Assembly: GCF_021431965.1 (NCBI RefSeq)
Contig: NZ_CP090370.1
Location: 2,232,001-2,296,000 of the forward strand
Length of the DNA: 64,000 nucleotides
Source of the DNA: Erythrobacter sp. SDW2
Lineage (GTDB): Bacteria > Pseudomonadota > Alphaproteobacteria > Sphingomonadales > Sphingomonadaceae
Reading direction: 5' to 3'
Shown: positions 1 to 8,993 of the stretch, in pieces
Numbering within the stretch: position 1 is the first letter of the stretch
Layout of the letters: every line of letters starts with the position of its first letter
The notes under the pieces: generated by a model
What the model was told of the DNA's origin: nothing
The model's input: the letters and a program-made list of their open reading frames with translations, nothing else
Database searches by the model: none
Program-made: the position numbers and the translations under genes

Positions 1-2265
1 CGCCTTGTCCTTCTTGCCGGACTTGAAGACTTCCTTGACCAGTGCGCGGCCGACGACGTGCTCGATCCGCTCCGGACCCAGCTCGCCCGCCATCTCCTTG
101 GCGATTTCCTCGGTCAGGTGATAGATGACGTCGTAATACATCATCCGCACGTTATCGCGCTTCACCAGGTCGCGCGCCTTGGGGTTCGGACGGACGTTGA
201 AACCGAGGATCGGCGCGCCCGACGAAGCCGCCAGCGTCACATCGCTTTCGGTGATGGCGCCCACGCCCGCATGCAGCACGCGGACCTTGATGTCGTCGTT
301 CGAAAGGTTGTGCAGCGCAGTCACGATCGCTTCGACCGAGCCCTGCACGTCGGCCTTCACCACCACCGGGAATTCGATCACGTTCGAGGCCAAGCCCGCG
401 AACATGGTGTCGAAATTGGTCGGGGCAAGCGCGGTGCGCTTCTCGGTTGCCTTCTGCTGGCGGAAGGAGGCGACCTCGCGGGCTCGCTGTTCGTTCTCGA
501 CCACGGTCAGCTGGTCACCGGCACGCGGCACGCCGCCGAGGCCGAGGACCTCGACCGGCATGGACGGACCGGCTTCCTTGATCTGCTTGCCCTGGTCGTC
601 GATGATCGCGCGAACCTTGCCGCTTTCGGTGCCGACGACGAAGGTGTCGCCACGCTTCAGCGTACCGCGGTTGATCAGCACCGTCGCGACCGGGCCCCGG
701 CCCTTGTCGAGCTGGGCTTCGATCACGGTTGCTTCCGCATCGCGGTCCGGATTGGCCCTGAGCTCCAGCAGTTCGGCCTGCAGTTCGATGGCTTCGAGCA
801 GCTTGTCGAGCCCGGTCTTTTCCTTGGCCGAGATTTCGACATCCTGCACATCGCCCGACATCGCCTCGACGATGACTTCATGTTCGAGCAGGCGGGTGCG
901 GATGTTGTTCGGATCCGCCTCCGGCTTGTCGATCTTGTTGATCGCCACGATCATCGGCACGCCGGCCGCCTTGGTGTGCTTGATGGCTTCGATCGTCTGC
1001 GGCATCACACCGTCATCGGCCGCGACCACCAGCACCACGATGTCGGTCACATTGGCCCCGCGCTGGCGCATTTCGGTAAAGGCGGCGTGGCCCGGCGTGT
1101 CGAGGAAGGTGATCTTCCCGCCGGACTTGGTTTTCACCTGGTAGCTGCCGATATGCTGGGTGATCCCGCCGGCTTCGCCCTTCACGACATTGGCACCGCG
1201 CAGCGCGTCGAGCAGGCTGGTCTTGCCGTGGTCGACATGGCCCATGATCGTCACCACCGGCGGCCGCGGCTTTAGCGTCTCTTCCGGATCGGTGTCGGTC
1301 GAGGTGTCGATATCGACATCGCTTTCCGAAACGCGGGTGATGTTGTGGCCGAATTCCTCGACCAGCAGCTCGGCCGTGTCCTGGTCGATCGTCTGGTTGA
1401 CGGTGACCATCATGCCCATGTTGAACAGCGCCTTCACCAGGTCGGCGCCCTTTTCGGCCATGCGGTTGGCGAGTTCCTGCACGGTGATCGCTTCCGGCAC
1501 CACGACATCGCGCACCTGCTTCTCGCGCGGCGCAGCGGGACCGCCGTGCAGGCGGCGTTCCTTCTCGCGCGCACGCTTGAGGGCGGCGAGCGAGCGGGCG
1601 CGGCGGCCTTCGTCCTCGTTGAGCGCCTTGGTGACGGTCAACTTGCCGGAGCGGCGCTTGTCCTTGCTTTCCTCGGCCGGAGCAGCGCGGCGCTCTTCCT
1701 TCTTCTTCTTTTCCGGGCGCTTGGGCTCAGGCCGTTCAACGGGCGTGAACTTGCGGGCAACGCTCGGGGTCGTTTCGGCTTCGGCAGGAGCTTCAGCAGC
1801 AGCCGCTTCCTCCACAGGAGCCGGGGCAGGCTCTTCCGCCTTGCGCTTCTCGGCCTCTTCCTCGGCCTTGCGGTTTTCTTCGGCGCGCTTCTTCTCTTCC
1901 TCGGCGGCCTTGCGGGCTTCCTCGGCTTCGCGGGCGGTCTGCTCGGCCAGCGTGGCGAGACGTGCTTCTTCCGCTTCGCGCTGCAGGCGGGCGACGCGTT
2001 CCTGCGGGGTTTCCCCGGCGGGCGCGGCCTTCTTGGGCGCGGGCTTCTCGGCGGCAGGCGGCGGCGGAGGGGGCGGCGGAGGCGAGGGCGGCGGCGGCGG
2101 CGCGACCTCACCCGGCTTGCCGACCAGGCGACGACGCTGCTTCACCTCGACCACCACCTTGTTGGTGCGGCCGTGGCTGAAGGTCTGCTTGACCTCGCCG
2201 GCATCCACGCTCCGCTTCAGGCCAAGCGGTTTGCGGGTGCGGGGGGTTTCGTTTTCGTCGCTCAT
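1..2265 (-). CDS. infB: Translation initiation factor IF-2 (3' end cut by window edge)
   Basis: GTPase that brings initiator tRNA to the 30S subunit and promotes subunit joining. The frame is open from the ATG at 2265 to base 1, so 755 N-terminal residues are visible and only the last part of the C-terminal domain is missing. Order: basic N-terminus; a Pro5-Ser-Pro9 run near residue 55-70; a long Ala/Glu/Lys-rich linker to about residue 200; the IF2_N domain near residues 245-300; then the G domain with G1 motif GHVDHGKT near residue 340, DTPGH, and NKID near residue 440; then the beta-barrel domains. It is the last visible gene of the leftward rimP-nusA-ylxR-infB operon, 23 bp after ylxR. 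The low-complexity linker is typical of alphaproteobacterial IF-2, but the polyproline run is unusual. Identification is firm. Confidence 0.97.
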   Translation of the reverse strand, partial: MSDENETPRTRKPLGLKRSVDAGEVKQTFSHGRTNKVVVEVKQRRRLVGKPGEVAPPPPPSPPPPPPPPPAAEKPAPKKAAPAGETPQERVARLQREAEEARLATLAEQTAREAEEARKAAEEEKKRAEENRKAEEEAEKRKAEEPAPAPVEEAAAAEAPAEAETTPSVARKFTPVERPEPKRPEKKKKEERRAAPAEESKDKRRSGKLTVTKALNEDEGRRARSLAALKRAREKERRLHGGPAAPREKQVRDVVVPEAITVQELANRMAEKGADLVKALFNMGMMVTVNQTIDQDTAELLVEEFGHNITRVSESDVDIDTSTDTDPEETLKPRPPVVTIMGHVDHGKTSLLDALRGANVVKGEAGGITQHIGSYQVKTKSGGKITFLDTPGHAAFTEMRQRGANVTDIVVLVVAADDGVMPQTIEAIKHTKAAGVPMIVAINKIDKPEADPNNIRTRLLEHEVIVEAMSGDVQDVEISAKEKTGLDKLLEAIELQAELLELRANPDRDAEATVIEAQLDKGRGPVATVLINRGTLKRGDTFVVGTESGKVRAIIDDQGKQIKEAGPSMPVEVLGLGGVPRAGDQLTVVENEQRAREVASFRQQKATEKRTALAPTNFDTMFAGLASNVIEFPVVVKADVQGSVEAIVTALHNLSNDDIKVRVLHAGVGAITESDVTLAASSGAPILGFNVRPNPKARDLVKRDNVRMMYYDVIYHLTEEIAKEMAGELGPERIEHVVGRALVKEVFKSGKKDKA

Positions 2266-2288
2266 AAAACTCGTTTCTTCCTTCGATC

Positions 2289-3032
2289 TCAAATCGTCTC
2301 GCCGACGGGGCGATCGCTCGTTCCGCCGGTATCGGGCGCATCCGCGGATGCTCCTGCAAAGTGCAACAGGCGTGACAGGGCCTGTTCGACCCGTTCGGCT
2401 GCCTTGAAGCTGCCAACGCCCAGGTGGACGACATTGTCGCGGCCCAATGCCACAGACAAAGCGTTGCGGTCCAGAGGCAAGCGGATGCCCCGCTCGCCCG
2501 ATCCTTCCATCTCCCGACCCACGCGCCAGGCCTGGTCGAGCTTCTTCGACCCGTCCTCGCTGGCATCGGCGGCATGGAGCAGCAGTTCGAGCGCCCCGCC
2601 CCGGGCATGCTCGGCAATCCGGTCAGACCCCAAGATAAGGTGCCCGGCGCGCATTTCGAGGCCCAGCCGGTCCAGCAAAGCCTTGCGCAGCGCATCCTCG
2701 ATCCGCTGCGGCAGATCCTCGGGCACGGTCAGCGGCGCGCCCCCATGAGAACGCGCGTAGGCCCGCGCCAGCGCGCCCTTGAGCTTGCCTTTTGCCATGG
2801 CGGCTTCGAGCTCGGCACGGTTGACGCCGAGCCAGGCGCCCCGACCCGGCGCGCGGGCGAAGACATCGGGCAGCACCAGACCGTCAGGCGAGATCGCCAG
2901 CCGGATCAGCGCATCGCGCGAGCCATGCTCCCCGGAGAGGATACAGCGGCGCTCCGGCTCCGAACGCGGGGTCCGGGCCGAAGTGCCGTCAGAGATGTCG
3001 GACGCTACGCGCTCATTGGGTGGAGTCCGCAT
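2289..3032 (-). CDS. ylxR: YlxR-type (DUF448) nucleic-acid-binding protein with L7Ae-like C-terminal half
   Basis: 247 aa. The N-terminal half (about residues 25-100) is the YlxR/DUF448 fold: RRCILSGE, then GRGAWL and a basic stretch KGKLKGAL. The C-terminal half (about 105-230) looks like the L7Ae/ribosomal L30e fold seen in longer alphaproteobacterial members (a [10 protein letters not shown] segment and a later DNVVHLGVG). The single-domain Bacillus YlxR is only about 90 aa, so this is the fused form. Members occur almost always between nusA and infB, as here, and have been linked to RNA binding and to RNase P in Gram-positive bacteria; the role in this clade is not settled. The start overlaps the end of nusA by 20 bp, which implies translational coupling. 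Confidence 0.85.
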   Translation of the reverse strand: MRTPPNERVASDISDGTSARTPRSEPERRCILSGEHGSRDALIRLAISPDGLVLPDVFARAPGRGAWLGVNRAELEAAMAKGKLKGALARAYARSHGGAPLTVPEDLPQRIEDALRKALLDRLGLEMRAGHLILGSDRIAEHARGGALELLLHAADASEDGSKKLDQAWRVGREMEGSGERGIRLPLDRNALSVALGRDNVVHLGVGSFKAAERVEQALSRLLHFAGASADAPDTGGTSDRPVGETI

Positions 3033-4674
3033 CGGCGGCCTCCTGGGTTGCTGGTTCCCCGTCCGCGGAGGCGGACATATCGTCGTCGTCTTCGAACCAG
3101 TGCGCGCGGGCGGCCATGATGATCTCGTTGCCCTGCTCTTCGGTCAGGCCGTACTCGCCCAGTACGCCGCCCTTGTCCTCGGCGCGCTGGTTGCGGCGCA
3201 GCGGCGGTCCGTCGGCATTGTTGCGGCGACGCGGCGCTTCGCGCTTCTTGGCGATGAGTTCGTCGGTGGCGAGATCGGCCAAATCGTCGAGCGTCTTGAT
3301 GCCGCCCTTGCCCAGCGTGACGAGCATCTGCTCGTTGAGATGCGGGATGTCGGCCAGCGCGTCCTCGACGCCGAGCGCACGGCGCTCTTCGCGGTAGGCG
3401 GCTTCCTGCCGGTCCAGCGCTTCCTTGGCGCGGTTCTGCAGTTCCTCGGCCAGTTCCTCGTCGAAGCCCTCGATGCCGGCGAGTTCGTCGAGCGCCACAT
3501 AGGCGACTTCCTCGAGCTCCGCGAAGCCTTCGGCCACGAGCAGCTGCGACAGTGTTTCGTCGACGTCGAGCTCTTCCTCGAACATCTTGGAACGGGTCGA
3601 GAATTCCTTGCTCTGCTTCTCGCTCGCCTCTTCCTCGGTCATGATGTCGATCTGGTGACCGGTGAGCTGGCTGGCGAGGCGTACGTTCTGTCCGCGGCGG
3701 CCGATCGCGAGCGAAAGCTGGTCGTCCGGAACGACGACTTCGATGCGGCCTTCGTCCTCGTCGAGCACGACGCGGCTGACGGTGGCGGGCTGGAGCGCGT
3801 TGACGATGAAGGTCGCCTGGTCTTCCGACCACGGGATGATGTCGATCTTCTCGCCCTGGAGTTCCTGCACCACGGCCTGGACGCGGCTGCCCTTCATGCC
3901 GACGCAGGCACCGACCGGGTCGATGCTGCTGTCATGGCTGATGACGCCGATCTTGGCGCGGCTACCCGGGTCGCGGGCGGCGGCCTTGATCTCGATGATG
4001 CCGTCGTAGATTTCCGGCACTTCCTGCGCGAACAGCTTCTTCATGAATTCGGGATGCGCGCGGCTGAGGAAGATCTGCGGACCGCGGTTGTTGCGTTCGA
4101 CCTTGGTGATGATCGCGCGGACCCGCTCGCCGGTACGGGCGGCTTCGCGCGGGATCTGCTGGTCGCGGCGGATCACGCCTTCGGCGCGGCCGAGGTTGAC
4201 GATGACATGGCCGAATTCGACCGACTTGATGACGCCGGTGATGATTTCCCCCGCGCGGTCCTTGAATTCCTCGTACTGGCGCTCGCGCTCGGCATCGCGG
4301 ACCTTCTGGAAGATCACCTGCTTGGCGCTCTGCGCGTCGATACGGCCCAGATCGACCGGCGGCAGCGGATCGACGATGAAGTCGCCAACCTTGGCGCCCG
4401 GCTGCAGCTTTTCTGCCTGCTTGAGATCGACCTGCTTGAAATAGTCCTCGACCTCCTCGACCACTTCGACAACGCGCCACAGGCGCAGGTCGCCGGTCAG
4501 CGGATCGAGCTTGGCGCGAATGTCGTTTTCCGCGCCATAGCGGTTGCGCGCGCTCTTCTGGATCGCTTCTTCCATCGCCTCGATGACGATCGCCTTGTCG
4601 ATCATCTTTTCCGAAGCAACCGAGTTCGCAATCGCGAGCAGCTCGGCCTTGTTGGCGGAAATTGCACTGGCCAT
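3013..4674 (-). CDS. nusA: Transcription termination/antitermination protein NusA
   Basis: 553 aa RNA-polymerase-binding elongation factor. Visible parts in order: N-terminal RNAP-binding domain (1-135), S1 domain (about 141-205, GEIITGVIKSVEFGHVIVNLG), tandem KH domains (about 230-345, with the acidic linker LDEDEGRIEVVVPDDQLSLA and GRRGQNVRLAS), then helix-hairpin-helix-like acidic repeats (about 375-450) and a Glu/Asp-rich tail. That length fits alphaproteobacterial NusA. Its ATG overlaps the rimP stop by one base and its 3' end runs into ylxR, so it lies in the middle of a tightly packed operon. In E. coli this operon (rimP-nusA-infB) is autoregulated by NusA; whether that holds here cannot be read from the sequence. 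Confidence 0.97.
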   Translation of the reverse strand: MASAISANKAELLAIANSVASEKMIDKAIVIEAMEEAIQKSARNRYGAENDIRAKLDPLTGDLRLWRVVEVVEEVEDYFKQVDLKQAEKLQPGAKVGDFIVDPLPPVDLGRIDAQSAKQVIFQKVRDAERERQYEEFKDRAGEIITGVIKSVEFGHVIVNLGRAEGVIRRDQQIPREAARTGERVRAIITKVERNNRGPQIFLSRAHPEFMKKLFAQEVPEIYDGIIEIKAAARDPGSRAKIGVISHDSSIDPVGACVGMKGSRVQAVVQELQGEKIDIIPWSEDQATFIVNALQPATVSRVVLDEDEGRIEVVVPDDQLSLAIGRRGQNVRLASQLTGHQIDIMTEEEASEKQSKEFSTRSKMFEEELDVDETLSQLLVAEGFAELEEVAYVALDELAGIEGFDEELAEELQNRAKEALDRQEAAYREERRALGVEDALADIPHLNEQMLVTLGKGGIKTLDDLADLATDELIAKKREAPRRRNNADGPPLRRNQRAEDKGGVLGEYGLTEEQGNEIIMAARAHWFEDDDDMSASADGEPATQEAADADSTQ

Positions 4675-5258
4675 CAGTCGTCAGCCTTCTCTTCTTCGTC
4701 TTCGACAATGTCCTCGACACCTCCAAGGTATTCCTCAACCCCGGAGTCGTCGATGGGTCTGGTGGCAGCGATCAGCTCGTCCGTCAGGACCAGCTTGGCG
4801 CTGTGAATCTGTTCGAGCGGGACGGCAATCGTCCCCGCCTTGCGGTCTTCGATGGTCACCACGTCGCCCGCGATGCCATGCAATATACCACGAAGGTTGC
4901 GGTGACCCTCAGCCTTTTCGCTCAAGGCAAACTTGGCCTCATGCCCCGCCCAGTTGGCGAAATCCTTGGGCCGGGTCAGCGGGCGGTCGATGCCGGGGCT
5001 GCTGACTTCGAGGTGATAGGCGCCCTCGATCAGCACTTCGGCTTCCTCGGCCGCATCGATCACGTCCGACACGCGGCGGCTGAGCGCAGCACACTGGTCG
5101 ATCACCAGCTGGCCCGTGGCCGGGTCCTCCGCCATGATCTGCAGCGCCATGCCGCCATCACCGGCCTCCGAAGGCATCATCTTGACACGCACGAGCTCGA
5201 AACCGAGCGCGGTCGCTTCGGGTTCGATCAGTGCGGTCAGGCGTACCAAATCGGCCAT
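4674..5258 (-). CDS. rimP: Ribosome maturation factor RimP
   Basis: 194 aa. RimP binds the 30S subunit and is needed for maturation of the S12 region. The family pattern is visible: an N-terminal alpha/beta domain with YHLEVSSPGIDRPL, then a C-terminal Sm-like barrel. An acidic tail rich in Glu/Asp closes the protein, longer than in E. coli (about 150 aa). It is the first gene of the leftward operon; the promoter must lie in the 142-bp gap 5259-5400, in which I could not pick out convincing -35/-10 boxes. The stop overlaps the nusA start by one base (TGATG-type junction). Confidence 0.95.
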   Translation of the reverse strand: MADLVRLTALIEPEATALGFELVRVKMMPSEAGDGGMALQIMAEDPATGQLVIDQCAALSRRVSDVIDAAEEAEVLIEGAYHLEVSSPGIDRPLTRPKDFANWAGHEAKFALSEKAEGHRNLRGILHGIAGDVVTIEDRKAGTIAVPLEQIHSAKLVLTDELIAATRPIDDSGVEEYLGGVEDIVEDEEEKADD

Positions 5259-5400
5259 CGGGTCTCCATCAGGTGCGATATCATCGGGCGAAGGCGTCTG
5301 GTGCCGGCCCCTTGCGGCGCCAGCCCCTCCAAAGTCTCGACGATATCGGGATGGCGGCCAGATAGGCCTGCCTCAGCCGGAATGCAAGCGCTAAGGCGCG

Positions 5401-6012
5401 CTATCCCCCGCGCCGCTTGAACCAGGGTTCATCGGTGCGATCGAGAGCAAGCTTGCCCTGGTAGGGGATACACAGATCATAAGCCTCGGACGGCGTGCCT
5501 CCTAGCCACCGGTCCCAGCTCTCGCGCGCCAGAATAACCGGCATCCGGTTGTGAACAGGTGCAACTTGCGCGTTCGCGTCAGTCATCAACATCGAGCAGA
5601 CTGCGCCCCATTCGTCGCTCTCGCGCCAGATCCCGGCGGTGGCGAACAGCGGCGCATCGGGCAGCGAGAACCATGTGCGGGTCATACGGCCCCTCTCCCC
5701 CTCTGCTTCGGCGAAGGTCGAAACCGGGATCAGGCAACGCCGGTTCTCGAAGGAATCACGCCAGAAGAAGCTCTTCACTTTGTCGGTGCGGGTATTGTTG
5801 ACCGGCCTGGGCTTGAGCGGCTGCCCCTTGGCCCCGGTCTGGGCGAGCGGAAAGCCCCAGACCATCGAATGCAGCCTGCCGTCCGCCACCACTATGGTAG
5901 GATATCCCGGGTAGATTTCTTCCGGCGTGTTGGTTCCGAAATCCTCGGCAACGGCATCGAAGAAGTCGGCGACCTCGGTGTGCGAACTCTTCACCTTGTA
6001 GAGATTGCACAT
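5401..6012 (-). CDS. SRAP-domain protein (HMCES/YedK family, abasic-site DNA-protein crosslinker)
   Basis: 203 aa. SRAP proteins shield abasic sites in single-stranded DNA by forming a thiazolidine crosslink through Cys2 once Met1 is removed. The protein starts MCNLYK, so Cys2 is present; the variant differs from the commoner MCGRF start but is usual in alphaproteobacteria. The other conserved sites also appear: an Asn/Arg segment (VNNTRTDK) and the C-terminal His in VHNRMPVIL. It lies 8 bp downstream of pspF on the same strand. That spacing suggests shared transcription, though a functional link to envelope stress is not evident. Confidence 0.88.
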   Translation of the reverse strand: MCNLYKVKSSHTEVADFFDAVAEDFGTNTPEEIYPGYPTIVVADGRLHSMVWGFPLAQTGAKGQPLKPRPVNNTRTDKVKSFFWRDSFENRRCLIPVSTFAEAEGERGRMTRTWFSLPDAPLFATAGIWRESDEWGAVCSMLMTDANAQVAPVHNRMPVILARESWDRWLGGTPSEAYDLCIPYQGKLALDRTDEPWFKRRGG

Positions 6013-6020
6013 GGCGTGCC

Positions 6021-7061
6021 TCAGCTCTCTGCCTCTTCCATCAGGCCGTGCTTCTTGATGCAGTGGCGCAGCTGATCATAGGTAAGGCCCAGCGCCTTGG
6101 CGGTCTGGCGCTGGTTCCAGCGGTGCCTGCCGAGCGCGTGCTCGACGATCTTGCGTTCGTGTTCGTCAACTGCGGCGCGAAGGTCGTCGATGCTCTCGAG
6201 ATCCAGCGTCGGGCGCGCGGTCGACCGGACAGCGTCGCGAAAATCAGTGCCCTGGGTCCGCTTGGGCCCCTCGCCCACCAGCGGCTTCCACGGGCTCTCG
6301 AATGGATCGAACTGGACATGGGCGATCGGTTCGTCCCAGGCGTCCCAGCGATAGACCGCCCGTTCGATGACGTTGCGCAATTCGCGGACGTTGCCGGGCC
6401 AGGGATGGTCCTCCAGCTGTTGCTGGACATGGGTGGCAAAACCCGGCCACCCTTCCCATCCCAGCTCGGCCGCCATGCGCCGGCCGAAGTATTCGGCGAG
6501 CACCCCGATATCGCCCTCGCGCACCCGCAGCGGGGGCAAGGTTATGACTTCGAAACTGAGTCGGTCGAGCAGGTCGGCCCGGAACTTCCCTTCCTCCGCC
6601 ATGCGCGGAAGATCTTCGTTGGTCGCGCCAACGATCCGGACATCGACCCGGATCGGGCGCGAGGAGCCGATGCGGGTGACTTCGCCATATTCGACCGCAC
6701 GCAGCAGCCGTTCCTGTGCCGCCATCGACAAAGTGCCCAGTTCGTCGAGAAAAAGCGTCCCCTTGTCGGCTTCCTCGAACCTTCCCTCGCGTGCTCTGGT
6801 AGCACCGGTGAAGGCACCCGCTTCGTGTCCGAACAACTCGGCCTCGATGAGGGTTTCCGGGAGCGCCGCGCAGTTCATGATGACGAGCGGCTCGTCCCAG
6901 CGTGACGAGAGACGATGGAGACGTTCGGCGATCAGTTCCTTGCCCGTCCCGCGCTCGCCGATGATCAGGATCGGGCGCTGCATCGGGGCCGCGCGACTGG
7001 CCCGTTCAACCGCATCGAGGAAGGCTGTCGATTGGCCGACGAACTGGCTGTTGCGCTCCAT
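6021..7061 (-). CDS. pspF: PspF-type sigma-54-dependent enhancer-binding activator
   Basis: 346 aa from the ATG at 7061, which gives the usual PspF start MERNSQFVGQS; an upstream in-frame start would add 12 residues with no family support. AAA+ domain: Walker A GERGTGKE, the sigma-54-contacting loop GAFTGA, Walker B GTLFLDEL, and sensor residues. The C-terminus carries a Fis-type helix-turn-helix (RQTAKALGLTYDQLRHCIKKHG). There is no N-terminal receiver or GAF domain, which is diagnostic for PspF: control is by direct binding of PspA. The gene diverges from the psp operon across a 177-bp region that holds a sigma-54 promoter pointing at the operon. Confidence 0.95.
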   Translation of the reverse strand: MERNSQFVGQSTAFLDAVERASRAAPMQRPILIIGERGTGKELIAERLHRLSSRWDEPLVIMNCAALPETLIEAELFGHEAGAFTGATRAREGRFEEADKGTLFLDELGTLSMAAQERLLRAVEYGEVTRIGSSRPIRVDVRIVGATNEDLPRMAEEGKFRADLLDRLSFEVITLPPLRVREGDIGVLAEYFGRRMAAELGWEGWPGFATHVQQQLEDHPWPGNVRELRNVIERAVYRWDAWDEPIAHVQFDPFESPWKPLVGEGPKRTQGTDFRDAVRSTARPTLDLESIDDLRAAVDEHERKIVEHALGRHRWNQRQTAKALGLTYDQLRHCIKKHGLMEEAES

Positions 7062-7160
7062 GCCCGATATATAGTGAAAATTCCCAAGGCTTGGCAATCA
7101 TTACCATATGTCGTTCGTCGAGAACTTCGCAAACCCGCAGAAATCCGCCAGTTTTGCAGT

Positions 7161-7177
7161 TTGGCACACCCCTTGCT
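7161..7177 (+). promoter_or_regulatory. Sigma-54 (-24/-12) promoter of the psp operon
   Basis: The motif TTGGCAC followed by five bases and TTGCT matches the sigma-54 consensus TGGCACR-N4-TTGCW at every fixed position. The GG at 7163-7164 and the GC at 7175-7176 are exactly ten bases apart after the first element, as required. It points rightward and lies about 60 bp before the first start codon at 7239. The roughly 100 bp between it and pspF is the natural place for PspF upstream activating sites; a loose inverted pair (GCAAAC near 7129 and GTTTTGC at 7151-7157) is there, but I would not call it a site. Confidence 0.88.
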
Positions 7178-7238
7178 GATAGATGAACATACCCGCCGGG
7201 ACGACCAGCGGAGAGAGTTTTCAGGAAGGAACCAGACC

Positions 7239-7391
7239 ATGTACAACCGCGCATTCTTCCGGACGAAGCTGGGACAGGCCGCTCTTGCCAGCATCGCTGC
7301 GATGACCGCTTTTGTCGCGCTGAGCACACAGATGCAGGTTTCGCCCGCTTACGCCGCAACCCCTGCATACCAGCAGGTCGAGATCGCGTGA
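7239..7391 (+). CDS. 50-aa secreted peptide, first gene of the psp operon
   Basis: Unrecognised small protein. It starts 61 bp after the sigma-54 promoter and has a good ribosome site (AGGAAGGA, 7223-7230). Residues 1-39 look like a classical signal peptide: a basic start (Arg4, Arg8, Lys10), a hydrophobic core, and AYA at 37-39 before the predicted cleavage. Cleavage would leave only 11 residues (40-50). If uncleaved it would be a single-span inner-membrane peptide. The stop overlaps the GTG start of the next frame (GTGA), so it is translationally coupled to pspA. Its position in a stress operon suggests a role in sensing or as a translational leader, but that is inference. Confidence 0.7.
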   Translation: MYNRAFFRTKLGQAALASIAAMTAFVALSTQMQVSPAYAATPAYQQVEIA

Positions 7392-8290
7392 GCAAGCCCG
7401 GCAACCCCCTCGGACCGGAGCCATCCAGCCCCCAATCGCCGCGCGACTCTAGCGCCGGCGCGGCTCCGGTCCGTCCCCAGGGCATCGCCCGTGGCCTCTC
7501 GCGCCTTGAAGCCGAGGTCGAGAAGCTGCGCCGCAGCCCGACGCCGATCATTGACCAGCCTTCTTCGCCTAAGGACACTTTCAACCTCGGAGCACCCTTC
7601 ATGGGCATTTTCAGCCGGACCCGCGATATCATCGCCGCCAATTTCAACGACATGCTCGACCAGGCGGACGATCCGCAAAAGATGATCCGCATGATCATCC
7701 TCGAAATGGAAGAAACGCTGGTCGAAGTCCGCGCCAGCGCTGCGCGCACGATTGCCGACCAGAAGGAAATGCACCGACACACTGTCAAGCTCGATCGGCT
7801 CCAGGCCGACTGGTCCGACAAGGCCCAGCTGGCGCTGAGCAAGGACCGCGAAGACCTCGCCCGCGCAGCCCTGGTGGAGAAGAAGAAGGCCGCTGACATG
7901 AGCGAGCAGCTCAAGCAGGAAATCGCTGTGCTCGACGATGCGCTGCGCGCCTATGAACAGGACATCCAGAAGCTGCAGGGCCGCCTGCGTGAGGCTCGCA
8001 GCCGCCAGACCGCCATCGCCGCCCGCCTCGAAAGCGCGGAGAACCGCGTCAAGCTGCGCAGCCTGATGACCAACGAGCGGGTCGACGATGCGCTCGCCCG
8101 GTTCGACCAGCTCGAACGCCGGGTCGACTATGCCGAAGGCCGCGCCGATGCGCTGCAGATTGCCGATGGCACGGGCAAGCCGAGCCTGGCCGACGAAATC
8201 AACGCCCTCGCCGGCGCCGACAAGGTCGACGAGGAACTCGAAGAAATGAAGCGTGCGCTCGGCATGGGCGGCGACAAGAAGGAGGGCTGA
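7388..8290 (+). CDS. pspA: Phage shock protein A, with a 71-residue N-terminal extension
   Basis: PspA binds stressed inner membrane as ESCRT-III-like oligomers and, when free, inhibits PspF. Residues 72-300 are a complete 229-aa PspA (MGIFSRTRDIIAANFND, then long alpha-helical coiled coil with Glu/Lys heptads). The reading frame stays open upstream to a GTG at 7388, which overlaps the preceding stop. About three quarters of the 70 extra codons end in G or C, as expected for coding DNA here. The extra segment is Pro/Ser-rich and then has a short charged helix (GLSRLEAEVEKLRR). A second ribosome site (GGAG, 7589-7592) lies 8 bp before the canonical ATG at 7601, so both a long and a short form may be made. 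PspA identity is firm; the start is uncertain. Confidence 0.9.
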   Translation: MSKPGNPLGPEPSSPQSPRDSSAGAAPVRPQGIARGLSRLEAEVEKLRRSPTPIIDQPSSPKDTFNLGAPFMGIFSRTRDIIAANFNDMLDQADDPQKMIRMIILEMEETLVEVRASAARTIADQKEMHRHTVKLDRLQADWSDKAQLALSKDREDLARAALVEKKKAADMSEQLKQEIAVLDDALRAYEQDIQKLQGRLREARSRQTAIAARLESAENRVKLRSLMTNERVDDALARFDQLERRVDYAEGRADALQIADGTGKPSLADEINALAGADKVDEELEEMKRALGMGGDKKEG

Positions 8291-8293
8291 GCC

Positions 8294-8590
8294 ATGGAAG
8301 AGGTACTTGCAATCGTTGCGATCTTCATCGCACTTCCGTGGATCGTACTCCACTATATCACGAGGTGGAAGACCGCTGCCACCATCACCAGCGACGACGA
8401 GGCCCTGCTTGAAGAGATGTACAATCTCGCCAAGCGGCTCGACGAACGGATGGACACGGTGGAACGCCTGGTCGCGCATGACCATGCCGACTTCAAGCCC
8501 GCCCGCCTGGTGCAGAATTCCGACGAAGACAATGCGCAGCTGGCCGAGCTCGAAAAGCTCGTCGCCGAGAAGAAAGGAGCACGCTCGTGA
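8294..8590 (+). CDS. pspB: Phage shock protein B
   Basis: 98 aa inner-membrane protein that, with PspC, senses envelope stress and recruits PspA. It has one N-terminal membrane span (about 3-22) followed by the PspB hallmark HYITRWKTAATIT, and a short coiled coil with RLDERMDTVERLV. Typical PspB is about 75 aa; the extra 20 residues are a charged C-terminal tail. It starts 3 bp after pspA and its end overlaps the pspC start (GTGA). The coiled-coil end resembles the repeat module of the seven small proteins that follow pspC. Confidence 0.93.
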   Translation: MEEVLAIVAIFIALPWIVLHYITRWKTAATITSDDEALLEEMYNLAKRLDERMDTVERLVAHDHADFKPARLVQNSDEDNAQLAELEKLVAEKKGARS

Positions 8591-8964
8591 ACACCCCCCG
8601 CACGACTCTTTACCGCGACAAGCAGAATGCCAAGCTGATGGGTGTCTGCTCCGGAATTGCCGACTACACCGGCGTCAACGCGCTGTGGGTCCGGCTCGGC
8701 TTCCTGGTGCTGCTGTTCGCCGGGATGGGCATGATCCTGCCGGTCTATTTCATCGCCGGGCTGCTGCTTAACAAGAAGCCGGCACACCTTTACGTCGACA
8801 AGCAGGAGGAGAAGTACTGGCAGCAGGTCCGCCAGAACCCCAAGCGCACGGTGCGCGAAGTACGCGGCAAGTTCCGCGATATCGACCGCCGCCTGGCCGA
8901 AGTCGAGACCTTCTACGTCTCTTCCAACCCGCGCCTCAACGCCGAGATCGAGCGGCTGCGCTGA
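8587..8964 (+). CDS. pspC: Phage shock protein C
   Basis: 125 aa, GTG start overlapping the pspB stop by 4 bp. The PspC domain is clear: LYRDKQNAKLMGVCSGIADY, then a hydrophobic segment (about 37-62) with LLLNKKP. The C-terminal third is soluble and helical and ends with a segment of the form DRRLAEVE plus AEIERLR at the very end. That tail matches the repeat module of the next seven genes, so PspC probably pairs with some of them. PspC acts with PspB in the inner membrane to capture PspA; E. coli PspC is of similar length (119 aa). Confidence 0.93.
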   Translation: MNTPRTTLYRDKQNAKLMGVCSGIADYTGVNALWVRLGFLVLLFAGMGMILPVYFIAGLLLNKKPAHLYVDKQEEKYWQQVRQNPKRTVREVRGKFRDIDRRLAEVETFYVSSNPRLNAEIERLR

Positions 8965-8993
8965 GCCACTGAACCAGAGGAGGGAGTCGCAAG

